Shown here: piece after piece, positions 34,660 through 47,167 of the stretch
Layout of the letters: each line of letters opens with the position of its first letter
How positions within the stretch are numbered: position 1 is the stretch's first letter
From: Lyophyllum atratum
Lineage: Eukaryota > Basidiomycota > Agaricomycetes > Agaricales > Lyophyllaceae
Assembly: GCA_014905825.1 (NCBI GenBank)
Contig: JACGCN010000059.1
Location: 1 to 64,000 of the forward strand
Direction of reading: 5' to 3'
DNA: 64,000 nucleotides
The notes under the pieces: model-generated
Seen by the model: the letters and a program-made list of their open reading frames with translations, nothing else
Databases searched by the model: none
What the model was told of the DNA's origin: nothing
Made by a program: the position numbers and the translations under genes

Positions 34660-36850
34660 CTAGTAATGAGAATGGTCAGCCTTCTTGCCACAAACACCCT
34701 CCCATATAGGTGTTAGTTGCTGGATCACCATCTTGTTGGCTGAGTGCAGTGTAAGCCTCTACAAGTCAATGACGGCAATTGACGAGCGACCCACCAATTT
34801 CTATACAGCCCCTCTCCGCCTCGTCCTTCACACTTTCCAAGAGTCTTCTACTGGCCCAACGGTCGGTGTGGAACCTGAGATGACTCTTGATGATGGTTTT
34901 TTTGTAGTCCATTGTGGTCATCGTCGGCTGAATAGCTTTAAAGAATTCCGCGACCGCTTGCCAGGTCACATCCTCGAGGACAAAATCCCTTGAGAGCATG
35001 GGCCATGGAACGTCATCGGCGGTCAATGGTAGCTCCTCGGAATACTTCGTCTTGTCAAATCTGTCAGCCAGCTTGCTATATCGCTCCTTCGCGCGTTCAA
35101 CAGTCCAGTGCCCGTGACTCGAACCATTTCGTTCACGCTTGGCTCCCTGACGTCGTGCCTGGTCCTGCTCAGCATAGCGCCGAGCCGCCTCCTCTCTTGC
35201 ATTTCTATACGCCTCCTCCTCCTCTCTTCTCCACCGCTCTTCCTGCTCCCTCCTTTCCTTCGCCGCGCGCTCCCGTCTCTCAGCTTCCTCAGCACGTCTC
35301 CTTGCTTCCGCCTGCGCCTCGGCCTCTCTCCGTTCTTGGGCCTTCCGTTTGGCGGCCGCCTCCTCCCACATCGGCCGATCAGCCTCGAGTTCTGCCAGTT
35401 TCCTACGCGATTCTGCAATCTCCGCTTGCCGCCTAGCCTCCTCGTCATCTGCGACATCACCGGGGGCCGGTGCTTCATCCTCTCCATCCTCCTCATCCTC
35501 GCTGCCGCTCTCCATTGCACCTGTCCCTTGCGACGCGTCTATCAGATGAGAAAGCAAAATGGAGGTCAGTATAGGTTGCGTCGGGTAGGCCATGACTGAT
35601 GTACCTGGCATATCCACGTCTGGGTTATTCCTGTAGAGTGTGTACAGCTCCTCTAGGAGCTCGGCTTCCCTGGCCTGCCTGCGGGCCTCGTGCTCCTGTC
35701 TCCTGTGCTCTGTCTTGTGCTTCTCCCGGGCCTGTCTTCCGGCTGCGAGGTTGCGTTTGGCAGCGGAAGGGGATACGGTACGCGTGCGTTTCGCGTCCTT
35801 GGTGGGTACGTAGTTCATTGTATTTCGTAGGGGTTCATCGTCCGCGGGTCGTGTCGTGCCAGGGTCGCGATCGGCGCTTGTATGCAAGTATTCGAATAGA
35901 GTGGTAACTGTCGAACGTGTCAGCTCGCAGAATTTGGAAACTTGGAGGTGGGCGTGTCGTGCCTTTCCGCTTCCCGATGGTGGGGGAGACAGGAACGTCC
36001 GATGAAGGACCAGCGGGTGCTGTGAAGGTGAACTCTGCTTCCGCATTCCCTTGCTCCGAAAGCTGGTGCATGCGACGCGCTGTGCGCTCGTGCCGCTCCT
36101 TCCTATTCATCGCTATCTTCTCCTTTAGTTTCTTCTTCCTGTCCTTCGGACCGGCCGACTTGGGTCGCTGTGATCCGTCATCAACGATCATATCCTCCAC
36201 CTCACTCTGCTCATCTTCCGATTCCGTGTGGATCTCAACCCTTCTCTTCCGGGGTTTTGGGGAATGCGCGGGGGTCTCTTCTGCGGGCGAAAACACGCGT
36301 CGTTTGTGGCCTGGGGCCGGCGAAGGAACGGTGTGGGGATGTTCGGTAGCGAGTGAGATGACGGGGACGTTTGGGGGTGCCCTGACGTAGCAGTCGTACG
36401 AGGGGTCCAGTTTGTAGAAGTCCCATTGGTCTTGGGACATCTCGTAGTATTTCCTGTTCGCGCGTACCTCAGATTAATCTAGCCGAGAGGTTCAGGCAAA
36501 GGGTGCACTAACCCACATATGTCTACCACTCTGGGCCATTTGCCTTCTTCGGTAACACCCTCCTCTCTCCGCGCACTGGGGACGAATCGCCAGGAGCTTA
36601 CGCCTGATGGTGTCGTTTCGATTACGACGCGTTTGGGGCGGTAGGACTTCTCGTTGAGTGAGAGTTCATCGATGTCGGGTTCTCCGGGATGTGAGGAGGC
36701 GGCGTGGGGGTCGAACGATGCAAAAAATAGTTTGGAGCCTCGACGACAGAGTCGGTCGAGCTGAGTGTGATCGAGGATGCCTGGATTCGGGCCACTGAGT
36801 ATAGGGGCAGACTGGGGAATGTAAGTGCCAGTGGAAGGTCCTGCAGACAT
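34660..36850 (-). CDS. Coiled-coil protein with J-like C-terminal domain, NFKBIL1-like
   Basis: Five exons (36513-36850, 35963-36453, 35605-35907, 34795-35538 and 34660-34739) make 651 residues. Features in order are a Pro/Ser N-terminus, basic and acidic low-complexity regions, a long charged Glu/Arg/Ala coiled coil (encoded about 35000-35450), then a C-terminal block DVPWP, about 35 residues, LRFHTDRW. The spacing of that block resembles the J-domain-like end of NFKBIL1-type proteins, which have been linked to mRNA processing. The last exon (QQLTPIWEGVCGKK) completes it. The join between exons 2 and 3 requires a GC-AG intron (35908-35962). The intron at 35539-35604 is 66 nt, in frame and stop-free. 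The family assignment is tentative; that the gene is real is likely. Confidence 0.7.
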
Positions 36851-37309
36851 GGTTGCCGTCGAATCGAATTGGATGGGAGAGATATGTGCGCTCTTATGTA
36901 TGGCGAGCGAGAGTTTTTGTATTTCGGGTTGCCAGGCGGACGAGCGGCATGGACCCGTACTTTTTACTTTTGTATTGTCCTCGTCAACCTCCCAGCGGAC
37001 CCAGCCGACATCATGGCTCTGAATGCAGCACCGCCACCACGTGGACCTGCTGATTAGATTGCTGATTACAACCTTCCATTGTTCCTGCTGTCATCTTGAC
37101 TCTACTGCCTGTGCATATCGCCGCCACACAAGTCCATCACCAGTCAGTCCAAGACCTCATTCACGTTGCTACAACTTCAGAGAGTATAGTCGACGTGACA
37201 CCGCCCAATTCAAATCGAGTCACATCACATCTGACGTTCCTTGACTCGCCGATCAGCACTTGAAAGCATAAATACGAACTCTTCTAGACAGCGAATCCTC
37301 ATCCATATC
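36851..37309. promoter_or_regulatory. Divergent promoter region
   Basis: About 460 bp separate the start codons of the NFKBIL1-like gene (minus) and the GTPBP1-like gene (plus). No TATA box is obvious. The short ORFs present are of the kind expected by chance. Confidence 0.35.
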
Positions 37310-40022
37310 ATGACCAGTCTACGGACGTTTCAAACCGAGATTGAGGAGATACACCACCGCGAGCTTGTCAAGCAGCGCACGCAGGCCCCCATTGATAACA
37401 TAAAGGACATCAAACACCCCGCCCAATCGTCGAAAGGAAAGGCGAAGGATGATGGCCACGCCAATAGTGCTACTGACGTGGATACAGACACCAGCCCGCG
37501 CTCCAGCATGCTCGAGCTCGAGGAGAAATTTCTGGTAGTGCTTGTCGAGCATAACCTCCTCTTACTTTAGATCTAACGAACGTATTCTTGTTCCTTGACA
37601 GGCGTTATTGCAATCGAATGTGCCCGCCGACCACGACACCGCACGCGACATGATTGCTGCGCTGCTCACCCAACACCGGGGGGAGTACGTCCTACGGATA
37701 GGGATGCAGCCATCTCATGCTCATCTATTTACGGGGGAGTTGAGCGATGCATCCGACAGCTGGACGGGCGTCCCGCGTACCGAGCAGGATTTGGATCTGT
37801 TTAAGGAGCGGGTGACAAAAACTGTTGAGGAGGTCGGAGGGAAGGTCTGTTCCTTCTGTTAGTCCTCCCGGGTACGCGTCAATAAATTCATTCTCGCGAC
37901 AGACATCTGTGTTATTCGAGACTCGGACGGGCCACCCACGGATATCCCTGCTTCTAAGATTGCCCCCTCCGAACGTGTCCCTCACACCAGAAGTGCGATG
38001 CGCAGTGGTGGGGAATGTGGACAGTGGGAAATCGACAACACTAGGTGTTCTCACTCGCGGTATGCACCACATCATGCATCTCCACTCCTCGTTGACAGGT
38101 TACCAGGCGCCTTGGATGACGGGAGGGGTCGCGCACGCGTTGGGCTCTTCCGCCACAAACACGAACTCGAGACGGGGAGGACTTCTAGCGTGGGGATGGA
38201 GGTACGAAGATCTGCACCCCCGACTTGCTTCGATCTGACGACCAAGTACCTTAGATCTTGGGTTTTGGACCTTCTGGCGCACCAATACTTCCCAATGCGA
38301 TAAACTCTACCGATCCAGATGTGATACGACGCGAGAAGCTTGGATGGGAGGAGATCTCCATCCAGGCGGCCAAGATTGTATCTTTCATCGGTAAGTCCAG
38401 TCGATACCTCAACTTTAAAGCATCGTGAGGTATCTGAAACTTTATGATCCTAGATCTTGCTGGCCATGAGCGATATCTAAAAACCACATTATATGGATTG
38501 ACATCTGGTGCCCCGTCTTGTGTTATTCTGATAGTGGGTGCAAACGCAGGCTTGATCGGGATGTCGAAAGAGCACTTAGCCATCGCGCTGGCGCTGAGCG
38601 TCCCAGTCGTTGTTTGCATAACCAAAGTAGGCTGTGGCGCAATTCATGCCTCTTTTGCTGTTGTTTAACTGACCGCCTTCACGCGAAGATCGATATGACT
38701 CCCGCCAACAAGACGGCCGAGACGATTAAACAGGTAGTCAAGATACTGAAGAGTCCTGGGTGTCGGTCCGTGACTCAATTCGAAAACATCATTCATAGTT
38801 ATAATTCGTTAATACTAGGAAAACGCCGGTGTTCGTGAATGATGTTGAGACTGCCGTCGAGCTTTCTACCTCGTTCGGCTCTGACCGGTCAGTGATTTCT
38901 CCAAAACTGTGTTATCTCGCTATCTTACACTCTTAAAGACTCTGTCCAATCTTTCAGATATCAAACGTGACAGGCGAGGGCCTCGACTACGTATGAAAGG
39001 CATCTATTTCCTCCTCGGTGCCTTACTGACCCTTTATATCAGGTCCGCACATTTTTGAATCTACTGCCGTCCAGCGAGGCCGATAACGAGAAATTCGCCG
39101 TCGACCAGCCGCTGGAGTTCTCTGTGACCGAGGTCTGGTCCGTCCCTTACGTAGGTACCGTCGTGAACGGCATCATGAACGCTGGAAGCGTCAAGACAGG
39201 AGACGCTGTGCTCCTAGGCCCCGATTCTAATGGAAATTACATTCCCACTGTCATTAAAAGCATGCAGCGGAAAAGGTGCATCCTGGTCGCTGCTTCATAG
39301 TAGGGTGGTGTACTGAACTCGGGATCAGGGCAAATGTAACGACCGCGGAGGCGGGGCAGTGTGTGTCGTTTGCGCTGAAACGTGTACGACGAGCTGCGGT
39401 GCGGAAAGGGATGGTGTTGGTCCCCAAAACCGAGGCGCCTCCACGGTGTAAGTGTATTATTTTCTTAGTTGACGCTCTGGGCGCCTGCTGATCAGGAATG
39501 CATCACAGCTACGCGTCAATTCGAAGGCCAAGTATTGATTCTGTAGTATGTGCATCTCCTGATCTTATCGCTATCCAAATATCCAACCGTCTTTTGTGAC
39601 AACAGTCATAATACGACACTGCAGAAGAACTATCAAGTATGTTGATCCTGTTCTCCAATTTGACAAGGATCGCTGATTATTCTTTGACAGGCAATGTTGC
39701 ACTGTGGTGTATGAGCACACCTATATCTTGTGATCGGGTAGTATTGACGCTGATCTTTCTAGGCTGTTCGCCAGACTGTGCGGATAGTGGGCATGGACCA
39801 CCCCCAAGGCGTGCTACGTACGGGAGACCGCGCGACGGTGCAGTTCGAGTTTATCTCGCACCCTGAATTCGTCAAGGAGGGGATGAAACTTCTTTTCCGC
39901 GAGGGCAAGACTAAGGTACGTCATCCCCTCCCCCGTTTTTTGTTTGGATTTTTGTTTTGTTTTTTTCGCATTGCCTAAAATGTGCTGTGCAGGGGCTTGG
40001 CGTGATAACGCGGCTGCTGTGA
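37310..40022 (+). CDS. GTPBP1/2-like translational GTPase
   Basis: Sixteen exons give 615 residues: 37310-37534, 37602-37844, 37903-38059, 38107-38201, 38255-38390, 38454-38626, 38689-38765, 38819-38887, 38939-38990, 39043-39275, 39329-39447, 39509-39545, 39606-39636, 39691-39708, 39763-39915 and 39993-40022. The G domain shows the P-loop [10 protein letters not shown], the GTPBP-type block [27 protein letters not shown] (G3) and CITK for the position of G4. EF-Tu-like beta domains follow ([28 protein letters not shown]). Animal GTPBP1/2 act in ribosome-associated quality control and mRNA decay; the fungal role is inferred. Exon 14 is only 18 nt. The donor at 39448 (GTAAGT) was chosen over one 2 nt upstream because only it keeps the frame. 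Confidence 0.93.
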
Positions 40023-40572
40023 TCGTCCACGGATTTTTGGTCGACTTCCTTGTCCTCGCGATGCCTGTACAGTATCATTATCATTATCATCTTGTTGTAG
40101 TATAGGACTTGTTAATCGCATCTCGATGGAGGTGTTTGTATGTATTGGGATTGGGAGCTTTTGGAAATATAATGATGCCAAGTATGGCGATCTCCGACGC
40201 GTCTATTGTTGGAGCTGGGTGGTGCCTCTTCTTATTACCGGGATGGAGCAGGCCATGTTCAGTTTTTCCGTTCAATTCTACTGTCATCTTGCTAGTCTGG
40301 ACTCAGCAATAATCTACCCGTCCATCACCTTTTTGCTGCCTCTCTCCATCGCTATCCTTTGTTTCTCGCCTGAAGAGGCTCTTGTCCCCCACTACCAGCG
40401 ATCAGTGATTACTCCACAGCTGGAAGCTTCACATTTCCGTAGTATGTAAAATCTTCGAATCACACGCCTTCGTTTCTTCGTTGCGCTCCAACTGCGCAAT
40501 CGCTCCATACCCTCATCATCATCTCTTTCTCTTACTCACTTTTCTTATAGTATACCCTTCGCTCGACTATCC
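40023..40572. other. Intergenic between GTPBP1-like and KRE6-like genes
   Basis: About 550 bp on the plus strand. It should hold the KRE6-like promoter and possibly an unrecognised 5' exon of that gene. A hydrophobic ORF at 40126-40449 has no recognisable family and no clear splice partner. Confidence 0.35.
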
Positions 40573-43171
40573 ATGGCTGGGATGTGGAAGCCACGATTCC
40601 GAGGTTCTAGTAGCACTCTGGTTCGCCAAAAAATTCTCTACTCTTCTTGGAACCATGCGTATAACTGTTGTACGGTCTTACAGGGCTCAAACTCAGATAC
40701 GCCCTACCCAGCACTACTCTCTCATTCGCCCAGCCTCACCGGCATCTCTGCTTCTGTTAGTGGCCTTCCCGTTGCTCTACACCGGACTCACCGGCTTTTC
40801 CAGTACTCCCTTCCCCCCGACCCACGACAATGGGGGTCCGATCTCTCCATGAACCTGGTCGAGCCCGACGACGAAATACACAACCCACCGCGCGGGGCCT
40901 CATCGAGGAGTGCAGACCGCGAAGGTTCTTTCTTCTCAGTTCGCGGTATGGCGAATATTGGGTGTCTCTTCGTGCTGGGCGTCGGCCTCATGGCACTGTT
41001 GTAAGTCGTCATAGAGCGCCACTCCCTGATGGACAAGTTGTTGACATGACCGTCGCTCGGTTTTAATTTAAGCGTCGGCTATCCACTTATATCCCACTTT
41101 ACGAAAACGGAGCTGTCGACGCAGGGCGGCTTTAACCTTGGTGGTATCAATGGCACTGGCCAGGTGACTAGAGCAATTCCTTTTGTTGGAACCGTCGTTT
41201 CTGAATTTACCCTCAAGGTACCGTCCATGGAAGGCGACTTCGGCCTCATCGATGTCGATACACCAAAAAATGTATATACGAAGCCAGCATGGACGAAGGG
41301 TACCTCTGAGCTTCAACTCGTGTTCTCGGACGAATTCAATGTCGACGGACGATCTTTCTACCCTGGTGACGATCCTTATTGGGAAGCGGTTGACTTACAT
41401 TACTGGGTACGCGCGGCTGCTTTCATGTCGTCGGGATGCCAACTTGAACTGTGTATTTTTCTATCGATAGGCGACCAACAACTTGGAATGGTACGATCCG
41501 GAAGCTGTCACTACAGCCAACGGGTCCCTGGTCATCACACTCGATAAGAAACCAAGCCATGGACTGGATTATCAGGGCGGTAAGCGCGCCTTTCTTTTTG
41601 GCGTAAATATCAATTGACTTGCAACCTTAGGGCTGATTTCTTCCTGGTACGCCTTCAGCTCATAATTCATTTTCTTGGTGCTTCATCTAACCAGAAATGA
41701 CCTCAGGAACAAGTTTTGCTTCACAGGCGGCTATATTGAAAGTAGCGTCCAACTCCCCGGCGCGAGCAATATCGTAGGGCTTTGGCCCGCCGTCTGGACG
41801 ATGGGCAACCTAGGACGCGCCGGCTATGGTGCCTCTCTAGAGGGAGTGGTAATATAACGTTTACTTTACCACATACTCAAATACTCACCTTTCCTTCAGT
41901 GGCCCTACAGCTATGATGCCTGCGACGTCGGCACCGCGCCTAATCAGACCATCAACGGCCAACCATCCGCCGCGGTCACCCAGGGCGACATAAACAACGA
42001 CGGCCATCTCTCGTTTTTACCTGGACAGCGGCTGTCGCGGTGTACTTGCAAAGGCGAGAGCCACCCCGGTCCACAGCACGCGGACGGCTCTTACGTCGGT
42101 CGCGCAGCACCGGAGATCGATATAATAGAAGCTTTAGTGCGTGGATGCGTTCTGTGGTGCTCGTTTATGGCTTGCTAATGTTGCCTCAGGTCGACCCGCA
42201 GACTCTGATCGGCAAAGCCTCGCAATCTGCTCAGTGGGCGGTAAGGAGTTGGATGACCTGCTTAATGTGCCGGGGCAGGCTGACGAGATTATGTAGCCGT
42301 TCAATGAGAACTACTTATGGAAGAACACCTCGGACAATTTGGCCATTCCTGATGCGTCAACGACTGTCTCCAACCCATACATAGGAGGAATCACGCAAAT
42401 GACGACTTCTGCGCTCACGCAGACCAATCCGCTGGCGTATGAGCTGACTGGGGGCCAGTTTTCGGTTTATGGATTTGAGGTGAGTATTCAAATGTTGTAA
42501 GCGATGGACGTATCTTGACCTCAAACACCTCCAGTACAAACCTGGTATGACTGCTGCTCTATGCCATAATTGACTTGCTATATTGATCCCTTCGATTTTG
42601 GGTTCTAGGTTTCGACGATGCGGTGAGTTCTTTGATCTCATTCCGTTAGCAAGTTACTTATCGACGTGTCCTGGGTAGTATATCACCTGGATTTCAGACA
42701 ACAAGCTCGCATGGACCCTTTTCGCTCCAGGCCTAGGCGCCGACGACATCGTCAAAGTATCAGACCGACCCATTCCGCTGGAGCCCATGGTACGCGCGTC
42801 CCCGCCCCATGCCTTGCAACCCTTGCTGATTTGGTACTTCCTAATGCAGTACATCATCGTCAACTTGGGCATCTCCAAGAACTTCGGGGAGGTTGACTTT
42901 GAGCACCTAACGTTCCCTACGAAGATGAGCGTTGACTACATCCGTGTCTACCAGCCGAGGGATGCAATGAACATCGGCTGCAGCCCCCCGGATTTCCCGA
43001 CAGAGGCATACATCAACACGTACGTCACTATGCTTGTGATGACGTCGGGCGCTCCTGCTGATTGTTGTCGATAGATATATCGAGGCGTACACGAATCCCA
43101 ATCTGACCACCTGGGTCGACGACTACAAACAAGCATGGCCCAAGAACAACCTCACTGTCGGATGCACTTGA
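40573..43171 (+). CDS. KRE6: GH16 beta-glucan synthesis-associated membrane protein, KRE6/SKN1 type
   Basis: This is a type II membrane protein of the secretory pathway needed for cell-wall beta-1,6-glucan. Fourteen exons give 615 residues: 40573-41000, 41073-41163, 41218-41406, 41471-41579, 41631-41646, 41707-41848, 41900-42136, 42190-42240, 42297-42479, 42535-42544, 42609-42622, 42679-42789, 42850-43019 and 43075-43171. An N-terminal cytosolic part leads to [14 protein letters not shown], a membrane segment ([20 protein letters not shown]), then the GH16 domain with catalytic [16 protein letters not shown] and [10 protein letters not shown]. Exons of 16, 10 and 14 nt are needed to keep conserved residues. 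The 54-nt interval 41164-41217 is an in-frame, stop-free intron. The start is less certain than the rest; an upstream exon is possible. Confidence 0.94.
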
Positions 43172-43626
43172 TACTCGCATTTGGACACAGCGGATCCGGG
43201 GCGGACAGAGTCCACTCTACCATACTGTGCTTCTTCCACTCACGGCATATATGCGCGCCCGTTGGCGCTGTTGCCACCATTATTGATGTTGCATGTCGGT
43301 CGCGGCCCAGCGCTCGACCAATGCAGGTGGATGACGTGGATCCGATACCATATCGGACCATCGATACCTGCCAGTATTTTTATACCGGCATTTACCTAGA
43401 TTTACTGTAGTAGACTCTCACTCACACGGACACTTCATTGCACAACCAACACATACCCTTTCGTAGTCGAACCAATGACCGAGGACTCTCATCATCAAGC
43501 GCAACTCATTTCTTTGCGTGTTTGATTGATTCAGCTACAGCTACAATACAAAAAGAATTAAACCGCCTCCACGTTTGGGTATTACACTTCAGGTAAAATA
43601 AAGTCCAGTATAAGCAGTCCCAGTGA
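43172..43626. other. Intergenic, convergent gene ends
   Basis: About 455 bp between the stops of the KRE6-like gene and the chitinase gene. Only chance ORFs were seen. Confidence 0.4.
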
Positions 43627-45354
43627 TTACTCCATGCCCTTCCTCATATTATCAAACCTGCTCCCCTCATACTTCAGCCAATTTTCATCCTTCCTCAACC
43701 CACCCATCGCCTGCTTCACGATTGCCACCAGGCTCTGTCCAGGCTGTGGCTCCTTTCCAAGTCCGCCCTCCATACCATCCCTATCCGAGCCCTTATCACC
43801 ACTCAGCTCCCAGAACATACTCCCCGCCAGCCCCTCCTTCTTGATCCAGTCCCCTTTCCACTTCGCCACCTCTTCATTATCGTAGCTCACCATCTCCTTC
43901 TTCCCATAATCATACGTCCAGCTCGCGAGCGCCTTCTCGTCGCGCATCACGTGCGCGCCAGGTAACGGTAGCGCGCGGTAGTCGTACACGCCTTGCTCCC
44001 AGCTGCCGCCACCGATTCCGGAGAAGGGCGTGCCTGGCCCCTTTGTGTTCATGAAGGAGCGCCCGTAGAGCGGCATGCCCATGACGATCTTGGATCGGGG
44101 AACGCCCTTTGCGATGTAGTAGTGGATCGACTCGGATGCGCTGATGGGCCCGCCGAAGACGTTTGCTTGGTGGTGCGCGATTTGGTCCCAAGAGCCGGCT
44201 TTATATGCGTCATGTTAGTGGAGAGTGTGGTGTGTATTTGGAAGGAGGGAGGCCGACGTACAGAAGTCGTAGGCCATCATATTCCAGAAGTCTAGTACCT
44301 TGTCCATTTCGGCAATGTGTAGCTTCTTATAGTGATCGGGACCACAGGGTGCGGCGATCTGTGGGGCGTGGGTTTTGACATGTAGGAACTGGATGAAGGG
44401 CACATACGGTGAGTAAGAACTTGTAGTTCGCGTGCTTGTCGCGTGCATGCTTGTCCAACGCAGCTCGGAGTTCGTGGAGCAGCGCGACATACCCACGAGC
44501 CTGCTCATCATTGCTCGGGTACTCGTAATCGATATCGAGCCCGTCGAGTCCATAATCTTCGAGTAGCTTGATCGACGAGCTCACGAATTTGGCGCGGAGG
44601 GCGGGATTCACGACGATGGGATGGAAGGTGGGAGAGTAGGTCCACCCGCCTATACTTAGGAGGACCTTGAGGTGTCGATGCTCCTTCTTGAGTTTGTAGA
44701 TCGCCTTGAAGTTGCCGTAGAGGTTGTCCCCGACATCGTTCCATGAGTCGCCGGGGTAGTGGATGTCTTTGTCCGCCCAGTCGTCGGAGAGGAAGACCTC
44801 GCCTGTGTTTGCCTTGAGGTTGGCGAAGGAGTAGAGGATGTGGCTGCATGGACAAGATCAGCGGGATGGCCGAGTGTGGACTATATGAGCACGTACGTGA
44901 GATCCTGGGTTGGGATCTTCGAAGGAGGGAACTTTCGTCCATAGATTCCCCTGTGGAACATGATTAGCGGTCGATGTCATGATGCAAGCATTCGGTTTAC
45001 CAGTTGACGAAGCTAAGCCGCGTCCATCAATGAAGGTCTAGAAGGACGTGAATAGGAAACTCACTAGCCAATGCTAACTTTTCCGTGGTCTGGCATTGCT
45101 GGTTCTGTTGTATTGGGTTTAGGAGTGTCTTCGAGGGTATTATTGGGAGGGGCGGTGATGTTGGTGGGAGGATGGACTTCAACGGCAGGCAGTGTTACTG
45201 ACCACTGACCGAATTTGTATGACGCAAATGCCACAACAAGTAAACCGATCACAAGAAAAACGATTCTGCGGTAGGAGGTGGGCTGCTTGGAGGGTGTTGG
45301 GGGAAGTGGAGGTGTTTCCTCGTCGGTAGGGAGTCGTGAGTAGGTTGAGGCCAT
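43627..45354 (-). CDS. GH18 chitinase, type II membrane-anchored
   Basis: This enzyme hydrolyses chitin by the retaining GH18 mechanism. Six exons (45065-45354, 45001-45012, 44897-44950, 44408-44843, 44262-44358 and 43627-44198) give 486 residues. The ATG at 45354 starts a short cytosolic tail, then one membrane segment (IVFLVIGLLVVAFASYKFG) and a Pro/Thr stalk. The catalytic domain follows, with YFVNWGIYGR, LLSIGGWTYS and the active-site DGLDIDYEYP (DxxDxDxE), then FWNMMAYDF and MGMPLYGRSF. Exon 2 is 12 nt. The anchor implies action in the secretory pathway or at the cell surface rather than free secretion, fitting a wall-remodelling role beside the KRE6-like gene. No chitin-binding module is present. 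Confidence 0.94.
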
Positions 45355-46027
45355 GCCAGTGGACGCTCTCGTCGAAATATAGTGATGGCCAAGTGATGGC
45401 ACAGACTGCGGCCATCAGCCACTGGGTTCCACTTTACTCCATCATGATCATCATCGCCGGCTGCGAGGACAGCCTACTGTAACAGCGAGGGCACTGCTTT
45501 TCTTAGGAAGCTGCGGTCTCGAGTATATGACCATGCTGTCGTCACTGCACCTGGGCTATTCCGAGATGCCATACGTGAACTCCATGCGACCTTCGTCGCG
45601 TAAACTTGAACAGCTCTTTGAACCTGAGTACTTCATCCTACCGAGGATATCTACTGGACCCTGTACATCTAATATATGGAATACCCGTCTCGCTCGTTCC
45701 CCGTCTAATCGATGCTTTCTGTGCTCGCGTCTTGCAACTTGAATGCCTGCACCGATCTGAGATCTGCTTTTGACATTTTCTCCAGCATCCTCCATGGTCA
45801 TTCCTCTCTGTCGGGAGTTCAACTGGAATTCGGAAATACTGCTCTGTCAAGTGAGCACCCCCATGCGGACCCTTTGGCTTCTCTCAGTCGATGAAGTCGA
45901 GGAAAACGCCCGACAAAATACCCGATGATCTCCCATCCGCGACATGGCCCCAATTATACACCGACTCCAGGACGCGTGCTTTATATATAGACTCAGCAGG
46001 CAGCAGCGCGATACCCCAGCTCCTCGA
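45355..46027. promoter_or_regulatory. Divergent promoter region with TATA box for the CBM1 gene
   Basis: About 670 bp separate the chitinase (minus) and CBM1 (plus) start codons. TTATATAT at 45981-45988 is about 40 bp upstream of the CBM1 ATG, a typical position for a strongly regulated secreted-protein gene. No further gene was recognised. Confidence 0.55.
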
Positions 46028-46867
46028 ATGAAATCAATCGTTGCCATCGCCGTCTTTGTATCGTTGCTCAAATCTGCGAGTGCCCAGTCCCCCGCCTGGG
46101 GTCAGTGCGGTGGCCAAGGGTGGTATGTGTTCACCTAACATGGTCCCAATTGGGGTTCTGAACAACTGTGTCCCCCTAGGTCTGGCCCAACGACATGTGT
46201 CGCGGGTTATACTTGTACAGTTAGTAACCAATGTACGTATATCCACCTTCCAAAGTCAGCCGACCTCACTGAAAAGGTCTGCATCAGATTACTCGCAATG
46301 CTTGCCTGGTACAGCCACGACGACCCCCAAGCCTACGACGACCCCTATCCCTACGACGACGACGACGACGAAGCCTGGGACAACATCTACAACGACCACA
46401 ACCGGCCCCGCAGCCAGTGGCTCTCAGATCCGCACCGTCCAAGATCCTGTCTACCACTTCTATCTCCAAAATAACGGTACGCGCCCTCTCTGCTATTGGT
46501 CCTCGCCTACCTCACACCCATAAACACAGGCGGCACTCCCATGCTCGGGCCCGAGGCTTCCTCAAGCCGCTTCACCATCGCCGGCACGATCGCCATGAAC
46601 AGCAGTGCCGGCTCGAAGTTGTACCTGAACATCGATAACAGCGGAACCCAGTCTTACAAGTCACTAACACTGGGAACGACTGCAACGACGACGAATTGGG
46701 GCCTTGAGGGCGACACGATTATCACGACCTCGCCACGCCAGCTCAACTTCATCGCGTGCCCTGGGAGTAGCACTACATTTTACAACGTCTATCTGCAGCA
46801 GGGAAACGATACACCGCCTGGGAAGACCTGTACGCTTGTTACGATGCATTTGCCGTGCTTATGTTAG
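46028..46867 (+). CDS. Secreted protein with CBM1 cellulose-binding module and a C-terminal domain of unknown function
   Basis: Four exons (46028-46122, 46180-46232, 46288-46476 and 46530-46867) give 224 residues. A signal peptide (IVAIAVFVSLLKSASA) is followed at once by a CBM1 (WGQCGGQGWSGPTTC, CTVSNQYYSQC), with the Cys and aromatic residues that bind crystalline cellulose. A Thr/Pro-rich linker (PTTTPIPTTTTTT) leads to a domain of about 130 residues starting QIRTVQDPVYHFYLQNN and ending TLVTMHLPCLC. Similar CBM1 proteins occur in wood and litter fungi, and as far as I know the C-terminal domain has no assigned activity; it is not a lytic monooxygenase. The introns fall inside and just after the CBM. 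Secretion and cellulose binding are secure, catalysis is open. Confidence 0.92.
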
Positions 46868-47167
46868 ATACAAGGAATATAGTTTTTCTTACCGAGGCAA
46901 ACGCGTCTGGCGCCCGTATTTGAGACGAGCGCTCGCTTCAAGAATTAACAACGTGTTTATGCCAGTCGTCTTTACGATCAGACTTTCAAGGTGACGAGTT
47001 CTGGTAACCAATATATGGTAAACCGCGTGTATACATACGCACAGAGCGACAATAAACACTAGATACAAAAGTACATATAATGAGGTACAAAAGTACATAT
47101 AATCCCAATATCCACAGCCTAGAGAAACACAGCACAATTATGAAGCAGAGTCTTGGACATCACCAGC

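Noticed and set aside
35023..35599. Arg-rich and Leu/Ser-rich ORFs opposite or overlapping the coiled-coil gene
   Set aside because: Both are frame shadows of the Glu/Arg/Ala coiled-coil exon.
40126..40449. Hydrophobic 107-codon ORF upstream of the KRE6-like gene
   Set aside because: Could not be spliced in phase to the KRE6-like first exon. The hydrophobicity fits T-rich non-coding DNA.
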